Below are positions 18,307 to 27,243 of a stretch of DNA of 64,000 nt, one piece after another. Position 1 is the stretch's first letter. Each line of letters opens with the position of its first letter. This stretch comes from Paenibacillus sp. P25 (lineage in GTDB: Bacteria; Bacillota; Bacilli; Paenibacillales; NBRC-103111), in NCBI GenBank assembly GCA_024704175.1, contig CP085629.1, positions 4,464,001 through 4,528,000 of the forward strand. Direction: 5' to 3'. Position numbers and translations under genes: made by a program. The notes below the pieces were generated by a model. That model was not told where the DNA came from. It did no database searches and saw only the letters and a program-made list of their open reading frames with translations.

Positions 18307-18741
18307 ATGCCGGCAACCTTGATCGATTACCGCATTAGCCAACCGAGCAGCGCCGCTGCAGCCGGTGTACTTCCGAGCGGCGTAACCCTTCCCGCCCCGA
18401 TCGGCAGCACGAATCTTGGACTGGCCGACCTTGGAATTTACCTGAGTGCCGGACCCGAGAACCGGGTCGATTTGAATCTGTATGTGGCGATTGCCAACCC
18501 TTTATCCCTTAGAGGAACTTCTTTGTTTTTTTCATTTTACCGGGACGGGCAATCGATTTGGTTCTCTCAAGTTGGAGTGAATCCCAATTCTTTCCCCGTC
18601 GCTTTTCATTTTCACGCCGGGGATTTCAATGTGCCTGCGGGATTTCATGTCTACTCGGGCCAAATCAGCAATGGCGGACCTGGCGAGGCTAACGTCCTCG
18701 GGCCCATTACCTTCAGCGCAGCCGCTTACTCCTTGACCTGA
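18307..18741 (+). CDS. small beta-rich putative spore-surface protein, family B
   Basis: 144 residues. AAGGAGGTGAAACGA directly before the ATG at 18307 decides the start over the upstream in-frame one. No signal peptide or membrane segment. The composition is Ser, Gly, Asn and aromatic, with alternating hydrophobic residues (VDLNLYVAIANPLSL; LFFSFYRDGQSIWF; FHVYSGQISNGGPG), which suggests a beta sandwich. The C-terminal motif LGPITFSAAAYSL recurs in a gene remnant at 31103-31216. Function unknown. Its own sigma-K-type box implies late mother-cell expression. Confidence 0.65.
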   Translation: MPATLIDYRISQPSSAAAAGVLPSGVTLPAPIGSTNLGLADLGIYLSAGPENRVDLNLYVAIANPLSLRGTSLFFSFYRDGQSIWFSQVGVNPNSFPVAFHFHAGDFNVPAGFHVYSGQISNGGPGEANVLGPITFSAAAYSLT

Positions 18742-18860
18742 TCTCAAAGGGGAATAACCGAAAACAGACCTGCTGTGCCGGCGGCAAGCGGGCGTTTTTC
18801 CCGTTTTTGCGCATTTGTCCCTAAACCTGTACTCATGCCGTTACACATATGGCTCAGGGA

Positions 18861-18869
18861 CATACAATG
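18861..18869 (+). promoter_or_regulatory. possible sigma-K -10 (CATACAATG) for the left glycosyltransferase triad
   Basis: Eight of nine matches to CATANNNTA, 36 bases before the GTG at 18905. The mirror-image cluster has CATACAATA at the equivalent place. Confidence 0.45.
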
Positions 18870-18904
18870 GGGTAGATAAGAAGGTCATTGTGGAGGTGGT
18901 TATT

Positions 18905-19700
18905 GTGGCGTTACCGAAAAGAGGCAGGATAGAGATTAGAAAAGCTGCCCGGCCGCTGCGCATTCATAATTCCGCAAACCCTGAAGTCTCCGTGATCATC
19001 CCCGTAATGAATGAAAGGCGTACGTTAGCGAAAGTGATTGCGAACGCACGAAAGGTGCATCCGAATACAGAGATTGTCGTGGTGGCGAACGGTTCACGGG
19101 ACGGCTCCGGACGGCTTGCGGAGCGAATGGGAGCTAAGGTCATCACCTACAAGCAGGCGCTGGGTCATGACGTCGGCCGAAGCGTAGGGGCTAATGCGGC
19201 ACGGGGGGATATCCTGTTGTTCCTTGACGGGGACATCGTCTTCCCTGCTTCTTCCCTCCGAAAGCTGGTCCATGCGGTAAAAAACGGGGTCGATGTCGCG
19301 CTGAACAAATACAACGGCAACCTGGCCCGAAAAAAGTGCACAGCGTCATTCTGTCCAAGTACGCGCTGAACAACATTTTATCGTCGCCGCACCTGAAGGG
19401 ATCTTCCTTAACGGCGATCCCCACGCGTTAAGCCGCAGAGCCTTGAAGGAAATCGGAGCCGAGAATCTGGCGGTTCCGCCCAAAGCGCTGGCCATCGCCG
19501 CCAGGAAGGGGCTGAAGATCAAGGGGGTTCACTATTTCGAGGTAGGCCGGACGAATCCGAGAAAACGCAGAGGCCCGAACGACCCGCTGAAGGATTTGAT
19601 CGTCGGCGATCATTTGGAAGCCATTCATTATGTATTGGAGCATACCGATCATCGTGGCGGAATGACCGATTTGGGCCGAAGAAGAGAGATGGTGAAATAA
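18905..19700 (+). CDS. family 2 glycosyltransferase, triad member a (left), frameshifted
   Basis: About 265 residues. The GTG start at 18905 follows GGAGGTGGTTATT. GT-A fold: VSVIIPVMNERRTLAKVIAN, VVVANGSRDGS, the cluster signature GHDVGRSVGANAARGDILLF, then LDGD (nucleotide-sugar and metal site). The C-terminal half has PHALSRRALKEIG, LAVPPKALAIAA and LIVGDHLEAIHY, shared with members b. Two shifts, near 19337 (adding A) and 19424 (adding C), restore one frame. It is a cytoplasmic glycosyltransferase with unknown acceptor. It overlaps nothing and is 3 bases from the next gene. Confidence 0.83.
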
Positions 19701-19703
19701 ACG

Positions 19704-20698
19704 ATGAGTGCAGTGAACAGCAGAAGAGAGCTAAAAAGATGGAAGGCCAAAGCCTACCGGGCGGGCGACCGCTATGGCGCCGGCTTTCAGAGCGAAACCG
19801 AGGGCTTCGAGCCTGTAAATTCCGCGATGAACCGCGACTGGCACAAGTGGGCCTCCCGTCTCCCCGGCGGGTAAGGCACTCGCTGGAGGCACCTATTGCA
19901 CGCAAGTTCTTCAAAGGCTTCTGCTCTGAGACCGGCGGCAGATACGGCCACTTGACCCCGCTTCCCACGCGCAAGAAAGTGGCGGCCATTGTCTGCGTCA
20001 TGAACGAGAGCCACGCGATCGGCAAGGTGCTCGACGAGCTGGACCGGCTTCCTCTGCACGAGATTATTGTCGTCATCAACGGATCGACGGACCCCAGCTT
20101 CGACCGGGTCAGAGCGCATCCGGCCGCACCGGTCATCATCCATTATGACGAGCCGCTCGGCCACGACGTCGGGAGATCGATCGGGGCCAAGGCTTCCCAG
20201 TCGGATATTCTCTTGTTCCTTGACGGCGATACTCCCGTTTCTTACAGGAAGCTTCTTTCCTTCATCCGCGCGATCGACAAGGGGGCCGATGTGGCGCTAA
20301 ATGACATCAGTCCGTTCATCCACCGGTTTCACCGCAGGGATTCGGTGTCGGTGATCAAAGAATTTGTCAACCGGGCCATGGGAAGATCCGACCTGATGGC
20401 GAACTCCATGACGGCCGTACCGCATGCCTTATCCCGTGCGGCGGTGGAAGCCATCGGCATCGAGAACCTGTCCGTCCCCCCGCTCGCCCAGACGATCGCC
20501 CTGAGCAAGCGGCTCAAGGTGACGGCTCCGGCCAGCGTCAATGTCGTACGCATCAGCTCGATTACCAGGGCGCATAGTCCTGTGACCGAGCTTGTCATCG
20601 GGGACCATCTCGAAGCCCTTCATGAAGCCATGCGGCTTGGGGGCACACGGCTTCGTTTCAAGGATCATATGAGAAAAAGGCATTTGGCGGGAGGCTAG
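19704..20698 (+). CDS. family 2 glycosyltransferase, triad member b (left), frameshifted
   Basis: About 330 residues. An N-terminal helical region of about 80 residues (RRELKRWKAKAYRAGDRYG) precedes the GT-A domain: VAAIVCVMNESHAIGKVLDE, IVVINGSTD, GHDVGRSIGAKASQSDILLF and LDGDTPV. The C-terminal half has NSMTAVPHALSRAAVEAIG, LSVPPLAQTIALSKRLKV, LVIGDHLEALHEAM and FKDHMRKRHL. One shift near 19867 is restored by adding a C to CCCC. The best relative in the window is the mirror gene 23174-24386. Translation is probably coupled to the gene before (3-base gap, weak ribosome binding site). Confidence 0.83.
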
Positions 20699-20702
20699 GA
20701 TC

Positions 20703-21440
20703 ATGAACCCTATCAAAACCAGCATCATCATCCCTAGCTACAACGAAATCGGGTCGCTGCAGGAATGCATAGCTTCCATCCGGCAGTATACTGCGGTGCC
20801 CTATGAAATCATCGTCGTAGACAACGGCTCAACCGACGGGACGGTGAATTACTGCCTGCAGGAAAGAATCCGGCTCGTCTCCCTTCCGAGAAACAAGGGC
20901 TTTCCGGCCGCCTGCAACCTGGGACTGAAGATCGCGACCGGCGATGCGCTGCTCCTGCTGAATAACGATACCGTCGTCACCCACAACTGGCTGTCCAATA
21001 TGCTTGCTTGTCTGTACAGCAGCGAACGGATCGGCATCGTCGGCCCCTATACGAACTATGTCATCGGGATGCAGAAGAAAGAACCGGCCTATACGGATCT
21101 GAACCAGTTCCATGAGATGGCCGCGATATCCAATAAACCTAACCCTGCGCTGTGGGTACCGATCAACCGGGTCATCGGGCTTTGCCTCCTGTTCAAGAGG
21201 GAAGTGATGAACAAGATCGGCCTGCTCGACGAACGGTTCACCCCGGGCCATTATGAAGACGACGATTTCAGCTATCGCGCCACTCTCGCGGGCTACCAGC
21301 TGATGCTGGCCGGGGACGTTACCATTCACCATCACGGCGGCGCAAGCTTCAACAAGCTCGAGAGGAAGCAGCTCTCCAAATGGGTTCTCGCGAGCCGTAA
21401 GAAATTCATCGAAAAGTGGAACATCGAGCCGATTATTTGA
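20703..21440 (+). CDS. family 2 glycosyltransferase, triad member c (left)
   Basis: 245 residues, intact. TSIIIPSYNEIGSLQECIAS, IIVVDNGSTDGTVNY, LPRNKGFPAACNLG and LLLLNNDTVVTHNW (NND takes the place of the DxD) define a rhamnosyltransferase-like GT2. Acceptor-side residues VIGLCLLFKREVMNKIGLLD and YEDDDFSYRATLAGY are well kept, so it should be active. GGAGGCTAGGATC precedes the ATG. It is the last gene of the left triad and is convergent with the small helical genes. Confidence 0.87.
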   Translation: MNPIKTSIIIPSYNEIGSLQECIASIRQYTAVPYEIIVVDNGSTDGTVNYCLQERIRLVSLPRNKGFPAACNLGLKIATGDALLLLNNDTVVTHNWLSNMLACLYSSERIGIVGPYTNYVIGMQKKEPAYTDLNQFHEMAAISNKPNPALWVPINRVIGLCLLFKREVMNKIGLLDERFTPGHYEDDDFSYRATLAGYQLMLAGDVTIHHHGGASFNKLERKQLSKWVLASRKKFIEKWNIEPII

Positions 21441-21472
21441 TTCGGGCAGGAGGCCGGGCGAAGAATATGTAC

Positions 21473-21502
21473 AAAAATGGGCGATTTCCCGCGAAATCGC
21501 CT
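21473..21502 (-). terminator. terminator of the small helical gene operon
   Basis: Minus strand: GGCGATTTC-GCGG-GAAATCGCC followed by CATTTTTG. It overlaps the stop of the last gene. Confidence 0.75.
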
Positions 21503-21773
21503 AACCTAGCCGCTTCATACCCTTCTGGAGCCAGAGCTTGCCGGGGGCGCCCCGGCGAATTTTGCGGATGCGGACCCCCAGCATTTTGACTGCGATCACT
21601 CTTTGGTATCGGCTGATCGCATCGATTTGCTCCGCCAGCCTCCCGGCCGTTGGCCCGGAGGCCTCCACCACATCGGCCATTTGCTCGATCATCCGAGCCA
21701 GCGCCCGCTGGCTTCGGGCAAGCGAGTGAAGCACGTGCAGCTTCACCCGGTTCTCCTCCACGCGAAAGTTCAT
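21501..21773 (-). CDS. small helical protein 3, unknown
   Basis: 90 residues. Almost entirely amphipathic helix: VKLHVLHSLARSQRALARMI and GRLAEQIDAISRYQRVIAVK, then a basic tail (RIRKIRRGAPGKLWLQKGMK). The pattern of paired helices followed by a variable tail resembles the two genes upstream. No Cys, no signal, no membrane segment. It overlaps the preceding gene by 4 bases, so translation is coupled. Function unknown; position at the symmetry axis of the two glycosyltransferase triads suggests a shared job with them. Confidence 0.6.
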   Translation of the reverse strand: MNFRVEENRVKLHVLHSLARSQRALARMIEQMADVVEASGPTAGRLAEQIDAISRYQRVIAVKMLGVRIRKIRRGAPGKLWLQKGMKRLG

Positions 21774-22117
21774 TTGGGCCCTTCGCCTCCGAAAGGAAAT
21801 AGCTGTCCATACTGATCCCCGTCCGGTTGGCCGCCGCCCGTATCCTCAAGCTGGCCCAAGATCACCTGCATATTTCGGGCAAGCGCCTGTTCCATCTTCG
21901 TCATGCTGTCGATCACTTCGATCAGCTGGTTATGCACTTCCATCGTTTTCTTCAATTGCTCGCCGTGATCCTCGAAATGGTCGCTGTTCAAATGGTGGCA
22001 TATCCACTCGGAGGAACGCTCCGCTTCCGAAGCTTTGGCCTCCAGAATCAAGGCGATATTGGATTGAAATTTGGATGCCGCTTTGAGCAAACGATAATAG
22101 GAGTCGATCCGGCTCAT
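21770..22117 (-). CDS. small helical protein 2, unknown
   Basis: 115 residues: helix 1 MSRIDSYYRLLKAASKFQSN, helix 2 about residues 28-70 with HH at 41-42, helix 3 VIDSMTKMEQALARNMQVIL, then a Gly/Gln-rich tail (DTGGGQPDGDQYGQLFPFGG). The MEQALARNMQ segment resembles FEEALADNLT of the gene upstream, so the two are probably distant paralogues. AAAGGAGGGCTCTGC precedes the ATG. No known domain recognised. Confidence 0.6.
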   Translation of the reverse strand: MSRIDSYYRLLKAASKFQSNIALILEAKASEAERSSEWICHHLNSDHFEDHGEQLKKTMEVHNQLIEVIDSMTKMEQALARNMQVILGQLEDTGGGQPDGDQYGQLFPFGGEGPK

Positions 22118-22159
22118 CGCAGAGCCCTCCTTTCCGCTGTCATCGGTGTGAATTTACGC

Positions 22160-22450
22160 TTATTCTTCATCTTCCGGAATCTCCACTTCCTTGAACACGA
22201 CCGTCAGATTATCCGCCAGGGCCTCTTCGAAATCGGCAAGACTGCTCAAATAAACGGCGATACTCTTCGCAATCGCCATGGAATGCTGAGTCAAGGTTTC
22301 AATATCCTCGAAGGCAGGGTTTTGCGGCGGAATATCCCGGATGAGCTGCGACATCCGTACGGCGATTTGCCGTTTGGCTTCAATAATATTGGCCATTTCC
22401 TGCTGGGAAGAGGCCATATGCCTGATCATATCGGTCACTTGTCGATGCAC
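22160..22450 (-). CDS. small helical protein 1, unknown
   Basis: 96 residues, GTG start after GGAGGGGAACACACG. Helices: QVTDMIRHMASSQQEMANII, IAVRMSQLIRDI, and LTQHSMAIAKSIAVYLSSLA with FEEALADNLTVVFKE; acidic end (EIPEDEE). Looks like a helical bundle or coiled-coil subunit. It begins the three-gene operon and has its own exact sigma-K -10 about 56 bases upstream. Unknown family. Confidence 0.62.
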   Translation of the reverse strand: MHRQVTDMIRHMASSQQEMANIIEAKRQIAVRMSQLIRDIPPQNPAFEDIETLTQHSMAIAKSIAVYLSSLADFEEALADNLTVVFKEVEIPEDEE

Positions 22451-22505
22451 CGTGTGTTCCCCTCCAAACGAATCGTTTCCCGTAGGAATGCCGGATTACC
22501 TGTCA

Positions 22506-22514
22506 TAACATATG
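22506..22514 (-). promoter_or_regulatory. sigma-K-type -10 (CATATGTTA) for the small helical genes
   Basis: Exact CATANNNTA, 56 bases before the GTG at 22450. The same nine bases occur before the decapeptide-repeat giant (55052-55060). Confidence 0.6.
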
Positions 22515-22584
22515 CAGGCGGCGCAGCCGCAGACAGGGTCAAACGCCCAGATGGCGCAAATAAAGACGGCGGGTAACAGCCGGT

Positions 22585-23214
22585 TTACGGCACAAGCTCG
22601 GATCCGGCCGCTTCGGAGACCCGCGCCACTTCCTGCAGCCCGCCGCCTTCCGAATACAGGAACGCATCGCCGGCGGTCATGATCCGGTAACCGGCCTTCC
22701 TGACCCGGTCGCCGAATTCGTCGGCCGGTCCGAACCGGTCCGCCGCCTCTTGGCGGAACAGACAGCACAATCCGCCGATCCGCTCCGTTTCCTGCCACCG
22801 GTCGCCGGCAGGCCCGTTCTTCCCTTCCGTCCGCTCCTCCTCATCAGGCCGATCCGTCAGCATCGGCTGGACGACGCCGATATCCTCGCCGCTGTACAAA
22901 CAGCGAAGCATACGGCTCAGCGCGCCGGGCGTCAGCCGCATGCCGCTCTCCATCAGCAGCATCGCTTCGCCCGCGACCAGCTTCACCCCGATCCGGCAGG
23001 CGGCGGACACCCCGCGCCGATCCGGAAAGGAGATTAGTTTGATCTTCGGCTGACGGATCCAATAGCGCAAAGAACCGTCGCGCGAGCCGCGATCCACGAT
23101 GATGATCTCGTAAGGCGTATCCGCATACTCGCGAATCGACTGAACGCTTGCTTTCAGTGCGTTCAAACCGTGATCATTCGTGAGGATGATGCTCGTCATT
23201 TGCATCCGTTTCAC
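22585..23214 (-). CDS. family 2 glycosyltransferase-like, triad member c (right), metal site altered
   Basis: 209 residues. Recognisable GT2 layout (TSIILTNDHGLNALKASVQS, IIIVDRGSRDGSLRYW, GVSAACRIGVKLVAG), but where the left copy has LLLLNNDT this one reads MLLMESGMRL, so the acidic pair for metal and nucleotide is lost. The later YEDDDFSYR segment has become EFGDRVRKAGYRI. It may be inactive or have a changed role. GTG at 23214 or ATG at 23205 can start it; both lie inside the end of the preceding gene. Confidence 0.7.
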   Translation of the reverse strand: MKRMQMTSIILTNDHGLNALKASVQSIREYADTPYEIIIVDRGSRDGSLRYWIRQPKIKLISFPDRRGVSAACRIGVKLVAGEAMLLMESGMRLTPGALSRMLRCLYSGEDIGVVQPMLTDRPDEEERTEGKNGPAGDRWQETERIGGLCCLFRQEAADRFGPADEFGDRVRKAGYRIMTAGDAFLYSEGGGLQEVARVSEAAGSELVP

Positions 23215-24386
23215 TTCCCGTCAGGCTTCTCTTACGCATGTGGTCGGCGAAGGCCAGCCGTTCCCCTTCCAGATCCCCGGCCAGCTTGAGCGCCTCCACA
23301 TGGTCTCCGATAATGAGCTTCGCCACCGGATTCCCGGGGCCCAAATTATTTCTCCGTCTCCGGTTCGACCGGATGACGTTCACCTGACCCGGGGCTCCGA
23401 TCCGGAGACCCTTAAAGACCGCAAGCGCCTGTGCCTTCGGAGGCACCATGAGTGCCTGCGGCCCCAGCGTGTCCACGGCCTTCCGCGAAAGTGCATGGGG
23501 TACGGCCGTCATGGAATTGGCGGCCAGATCGGGCCTGCCCAGCGACAGGTTCAAAAACTGCTTGATATGCGAAACCGGATCTCTGCGTTCGAGACCGGCC
23601 AGATAAGGGGTAATGTTGTTTAAAGCGACGTCCATACCTTCCGAAACGGCGTAGATGAAAGGAACCAAATCCTCCGCCTTCACCGGAATATCTCCGTCCA
23701 GAAATACGAGGATATCCGCTTCCGCCAACTTGGCGCCGACGGCCCGGCCCACATCATGGCCCAGCGCTTCCGGGTAGGACAGCACGACACCGCTGGAGCG
23801 CTCCCGCGCCCGGAGGAACGTACGGTCGGTGGAGCCGTTCACAACCACGTAGGTTTCGTCCGCCCCAAGCCGGCTGAGCTGATCGGCCAGTGCGCCGATC
23901 GTCCGCTCTTCGTTCCTGGCCGAAACAATGACGGCCACGGAGCGGTCCGTGGGCAGAAGCACCCAATCCGGCACCTTCCGGCGCTTCGCGCTGAAGAAGC
24001 CGCGAAGGTATCCCGCCGCCATGGCGTGATAATTTCGCCAGGAGCGGCCGGCGAGCCGCCGTTTCTCTATAGCCGCCAGCCAGTAGCGGGTAAGCGCCTT
24101 GCGGGGATTCGGCTCCTTCGCGAGATCATAGCGCGCCGCGTCCTTCGCTCCCAGCCGGAACCCGAGCTTCGCATAGGACGAGGGAGCGGCGGCCGCCCGG
24201 GGTCGGGAAAGATAAGGCTCGCGTGCTTTCGTTCCGTCTTCCGGCGGCGGGGGGCTTCCCGCTCCGGTGTACGGTTTGGCGCTCTCCCCTCTCCTCTTCC
24301 GGACGGGAAAGTGCTTTTGGCTGCGAGCCTTTCCTTCCTAAGGTAGGGGGCTTTTCATTCATCAAAGCATTTGGAACAGGTTTCAA
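23174..24386 (-). CDS. family 2 glycosyltransferase, triad member b (right), frameshifted near N-terminus
   Basis: The well-defined part (23174 to about 24340) has a helical lead-in (ARYDLAKEPNPRKALTRYW), then VAVIVSARNEERTIGALADQ, YVVVNGSTDRT, GHDVGRAVGAKLAEADILVF, LDGDIPV, NSMTAVPHALSRKAVDTLG, MVPPKAQALAVFKGLRI, LIIGDHVEALKLA and FADHMRKRSL. That frame has no start codon. A TTG at 24386 with GAGGTGATG upstream opens another frame rich in Pro/Arg/Lys (NEKPPTLGRKG), and the two are joined if one base is extra or two are missing between about 24180 and 24300. It is the mirror counterpart of 19704-20698. Confidence 0.78.
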
Positions 24387-24393
24387 GACAGCA

Positions 24394-25176
24394 TCACCTC
24401 AGGACACTGCGATTTCGTTTCAGATCCGTGTGCTTGCCCCGCCCGTCCGTCGCCGTGATCAGCCAGCGGACGGCTTCCAGATGGTCTCCTACAATCAGCC
24501 GGCCCAGCTCATCCATGCCGGCCGCTCCCTTCGGCCGCCGGCGAAACCGGTTCAGCCGGCCGACGTCGACCAGATGCGCGCTTACGATCCGAAGCCCCTG
24601 ACTCACCGCCATCGCCTGCGCCTTCGGCGGAACCGCCAGATGCTCCGTACCGATCCGTTTCAACGCCCGCCGGCTGATCGCATGGGGTACGGTGGTCAGA
24701 GAGGCTCCGCGCAAATCCGGCCGCCCCAGCACGGCATTCAGCGCATGCTTGGATACTACGACCGGGTGCGTGTAAGGCCCCAGGTAGCTGTTTAAAGCCA
24801 CATCCGCGCCTCGGCGGACCGCCTGCGTGAAGGGAAGCAGGTCTTTGGCGGGAATCACGAGGTCCCCATCCGTAAACAAGAGAATATCGTGCTTCGCCTG
24901 CGCCGCTCCGACGGCTCTTCCGACATCGTGGCCGAGCGGTTCGTTATAGCGGATGACCCGGGCTCCCATGGATTCGGCGATCCGGTCCGATCCGTCGGTG
25001 GTTCCGTTGCAGACCACGATGATGTCGCTTGACAGCTTTGACGCCTCGCGCAGAACGGAAGGCAGGGTCCTTCTTTCGTTCTTCACCGGAATAATCACGG
25101 ATACCCGCCTCGCACGAACGGTTGAAGCGGAAGGGGAGCGTCCCGCGGACGCTCCGGATTTATGCGGTCGCCGCAT
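24394..25176 (-). CDS. family 2 glycosyltransferase, triad member a (right)
   Basis: 260 residues, intact. VSVIIPVKNERRTLPSVLRE, IVVCNGTTDGSDRIAESMGA, YNEPLGHDVGRAVGAAQAKH, LLFTDGD (metal site), VPHAISRRALKRIG, LAVPPKAQAMAVSQGLRI, LIVGDHLEAVRWLI and HTDLKRNRSV align throughout with the left member a (18905-19700). The Ser/Arg-rich first 20 residues are specific to this copy. GGGGGTGA lies seven bases before the ATG. It is the first gene of the right triad, with an exact sigma-K -10 about 45 bases upstream. Confidence 0.86.
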   Translation of the reverse strand: MRRPHKSGASAGRSPSASTVRARRVSVIIPVKNERRTLPSVLREASKLSSDIIVVCNGTTDGSDRIAESMGARVIRYNEPLGHDVGRAVGAAQAKHDILLFTDGDLVIPAKDLLPFTQAVRRGADVALNSYLGPYTHPVVVSKHALNAVLGRPDLRGASLTTVPHAISRRALKRIGTEHLAVPPKAQAMAVSQGLRIVSAHLVDVGRLNRFRRRPKGAAGMDELGRLIVGDHLEAVRWLITATDGRGKHTDLKRNRSVLR

Positions 25177-25215
25177 CCGGACTTCACCCCCATCGCGTAA
25201 GTGTGGATGTGTTCC

Positions 25216-25224
25216 TATTGTATG
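25216..25224 (-). promoter_or_regulatory. sigma-K-type -10 (CATACAATA) for the right glycosyltransferase triad
   Basis: Exact CATANNNTA, 40-48 bases before the ATG at 25176. Confidence 0.6.
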
Positions 25225-25381
25225 CCGCCCGGCCCGGGCGGGCGCGGGCTATAGCATAGGCCGGCAAAAATAAACCGCTTCGGCCCCCGTCGAATCGTAT
25301 CCTCCTTTCGGCCGATAAGAGAATCGGATTAGACGGGCGGCATCATCCGTTCATAAGTCCAATCTTAAATCTCGAATCTAG

Positions 25382-25390
25382 CATATATTG
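25382..25390 (+). promoter_or_regulatory. possible sigma-K -10 (CATATATTG)
   Basis: Eight of nine matches, 32 bases before the family A gene at 25422. Confidence 0.4.
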
Positions 25391-25421
25391 GAAATATAAA
25401 CCCGAAAGGAGGTGACATCTC

Positions 25422-25799
25422 ATGCCATTCACAACTGGATATATTACCAATACCAGAAATTTCGGCACGGCGGCCTCCAACGTTGTTGTCAACCTCGTCA
25501 ATGAAAACGCGATAAACCCCGCTACGGTGGAGGTCCGAATTTTTTACTCGCTTGTCCCCGACGTTAAAATACCGCTCTATGTAACGACGTTCACCCTTCC
25601 GCCCAACTCCATCCGGCGCAACACCTACTTTATTGCAGGTGTTCTGGCCTACGAAGTGCAATTTAACGTAACCAGCGCCGCACCTGCGGACGTAGTTCTC
25701 TCCTCATTCGGATTGGACGAATTCGGAAATATTGTGCAGGAGCAGGGAATCCTCCAAAGCGAATTAACAATAATCTCCGCCTTATCTCCAACCAGCTGA
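25422..25799 (+). CDS. small beta-rich spore-surface protein, family A copy 2
   Basis: 125 residues (MPFTTGYITNTRNFGTAAS...). It is the same length as copy 1 at 17760-18137 and similar along its whole length (GTAASN, FIAG, AYEVQ, GNIV, ILQSELTIISALSP). No signal peptide, mostly beta. AAAGGAGGTGACATCTC gives a perfect ribosome binding site. It flanks the right glycosyltransferase triad as copy 1 flanks the left one, and faces the Asp-box propeller gene. Function unknown. Confidence 0.7.
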   Translation: MPFTTGYITNTRNFGTAASNVVVNLVNENAINPATVEVRIFYSLVPDVKIPLYVTTFTLPPNSIRRNTYFIAGVLAYEVQFNVTSAAPADVVLSSFGLDEFGNIVQEQGILQSELTIISALSPTS

Positions 25800-25983
25800 C
25801 GATCCGGACAGTTAGCGGACCAGGAGCTGTTCCCAAAAGTGTTTTTGGCTTGAGGGCACAGCCCTTTTTCTATGTCCGACATGGCTAACTTGATTTGGCC
25901 GGTAAGAAAAAATTCCCAAAAAAGACCGCCCTCCGTTCGTCTCAGAGCCGGCGGACAGTCCATAATTTCATTATTGGTATCAA

Positions 25984-27212
25984 CTACAGGTTGTTGCCGG
26001 AAAAAATGGTCTGCGTTCCGGTCCGTGTATCCGTCCATACGGCAATGAAATCGTTCGGGAGAAGCACATCCACGTCGATATAGTCACCTATTAAAGGAGT
26101 CGGGCCGCCCGTGCTCCCGGCATTCGGGTCGGACGATACGGTAGTGACTCTGGAATTGGTGAAGGTGTTGCCCCCGTCAGAGGACTGCGCCACAAACACA
26201 TCCAGATTGAACCCGTCGACCCGGTTCGTATAGTAAACGATATGGACCCTTCCGGTAATCGGGGAAACACAGACGGCCGGAAAAAAATTCTGCGAGCCCG
26301 CAGGACTGTCCGTCACCTTGACAGGAGGCGTCCAGGTTACCCCTTCATCGGAAGATTTGGACATAAATATATCCGCATAGCCAAGTCTATTATCCTGCCA
26401 TACGGCATAAACCGTACCGTTGGTTGCCGTAGCGGAATTGTCCGTCGCCACATTCGGGAAGGTCAAGCAGCGAAATCCGTAATTCGGCACCGGCGGCGGG
26501 GATGGTACGAGGGTGACTGGGGAGACGACAACTTCCGGCTGAAATGTCGCTCCGCCGTCAAGCGACCGACGCAATTTAAATGAAGGGGTTGGATCGAGCG
26601 TAATCCATCCCGCATACACAATCCCGGTGAACCCGACGGCCACATCGGTGCGTTCCACGAGCTCCGCTTCATTGGACAGCCGGATCGGGGTCTGGAAGGT
26701 GAGTCCGCCGTCCACCGACCGCTGAAAGAAAGAGACCGACCCGCCGGCAATATCCACGTTAAACTGATGGTTGTAACTAAGATAAGCATTCCCCACATAC
26801 GGGCTGGCCTGCGAAACATCGATGGTGATGTTCGTTTCGTCGTTGTTGATGAACGTGCCTTGACCCTGCGCCACGATGATCGGAGGAGAGAACGTGGCTC
26901 CGTTGTCGGTCGACCGGTAAACTACCGTCGTTCCTCCGAAATTTCCGGGAAATACGTGGGCGGATACCAGAAAGGTGCTGGGATATCCGTAAGCAACCAT
27001 GGCGGCTTCGGCACCGGTAAAACCCGGAGGTAGCAGTAATAGCGTGTTGGACCAAGTTGCGCCGGCATTCAGCGAACGGTATAGCCCGGTACGGGGGAGC
27101 CTGTTGTATTATCCGTCGATACGGCCACAACGATGTTGGGATCCAGCAGATTAACCGCTATGCCCGGTTCATTCTTCGGATTGCCGCTCGGGGTTACCTG
27201 AAAATTACCCAT
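25984..27212 (-). CDS. Asp-box (sialidase-like) beta-propeller protein 1, frameshifted
   Basis: About 409 residues after mending one shift near 27100, where adding one C to CCCCC restores SPRTGLYRSLNAGATW. GAGGTG lies ten bases before the ATG at 27212. At least five Asp boxes (S-x-D-x-G-x-T-W/F) are visible: STDNGATF, SVDGGLTF, SLDGGATF, SSDEGVTW and SSDGGNTF. This predicts a six- or seven-bladed propeller. There is no signal peptide, and I see no FRIP motif or arginine triad typical of active sialidases, so binding or structure is more likely than hydrolysis. It matches 45683-46900 over its whole length. Co-transcribed with the GT2 gene just upstream. Confidence 0.78.
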
Positions 27213-27243
27213 AAGATGCATTCACCTCTTTATTTTAAAAATA

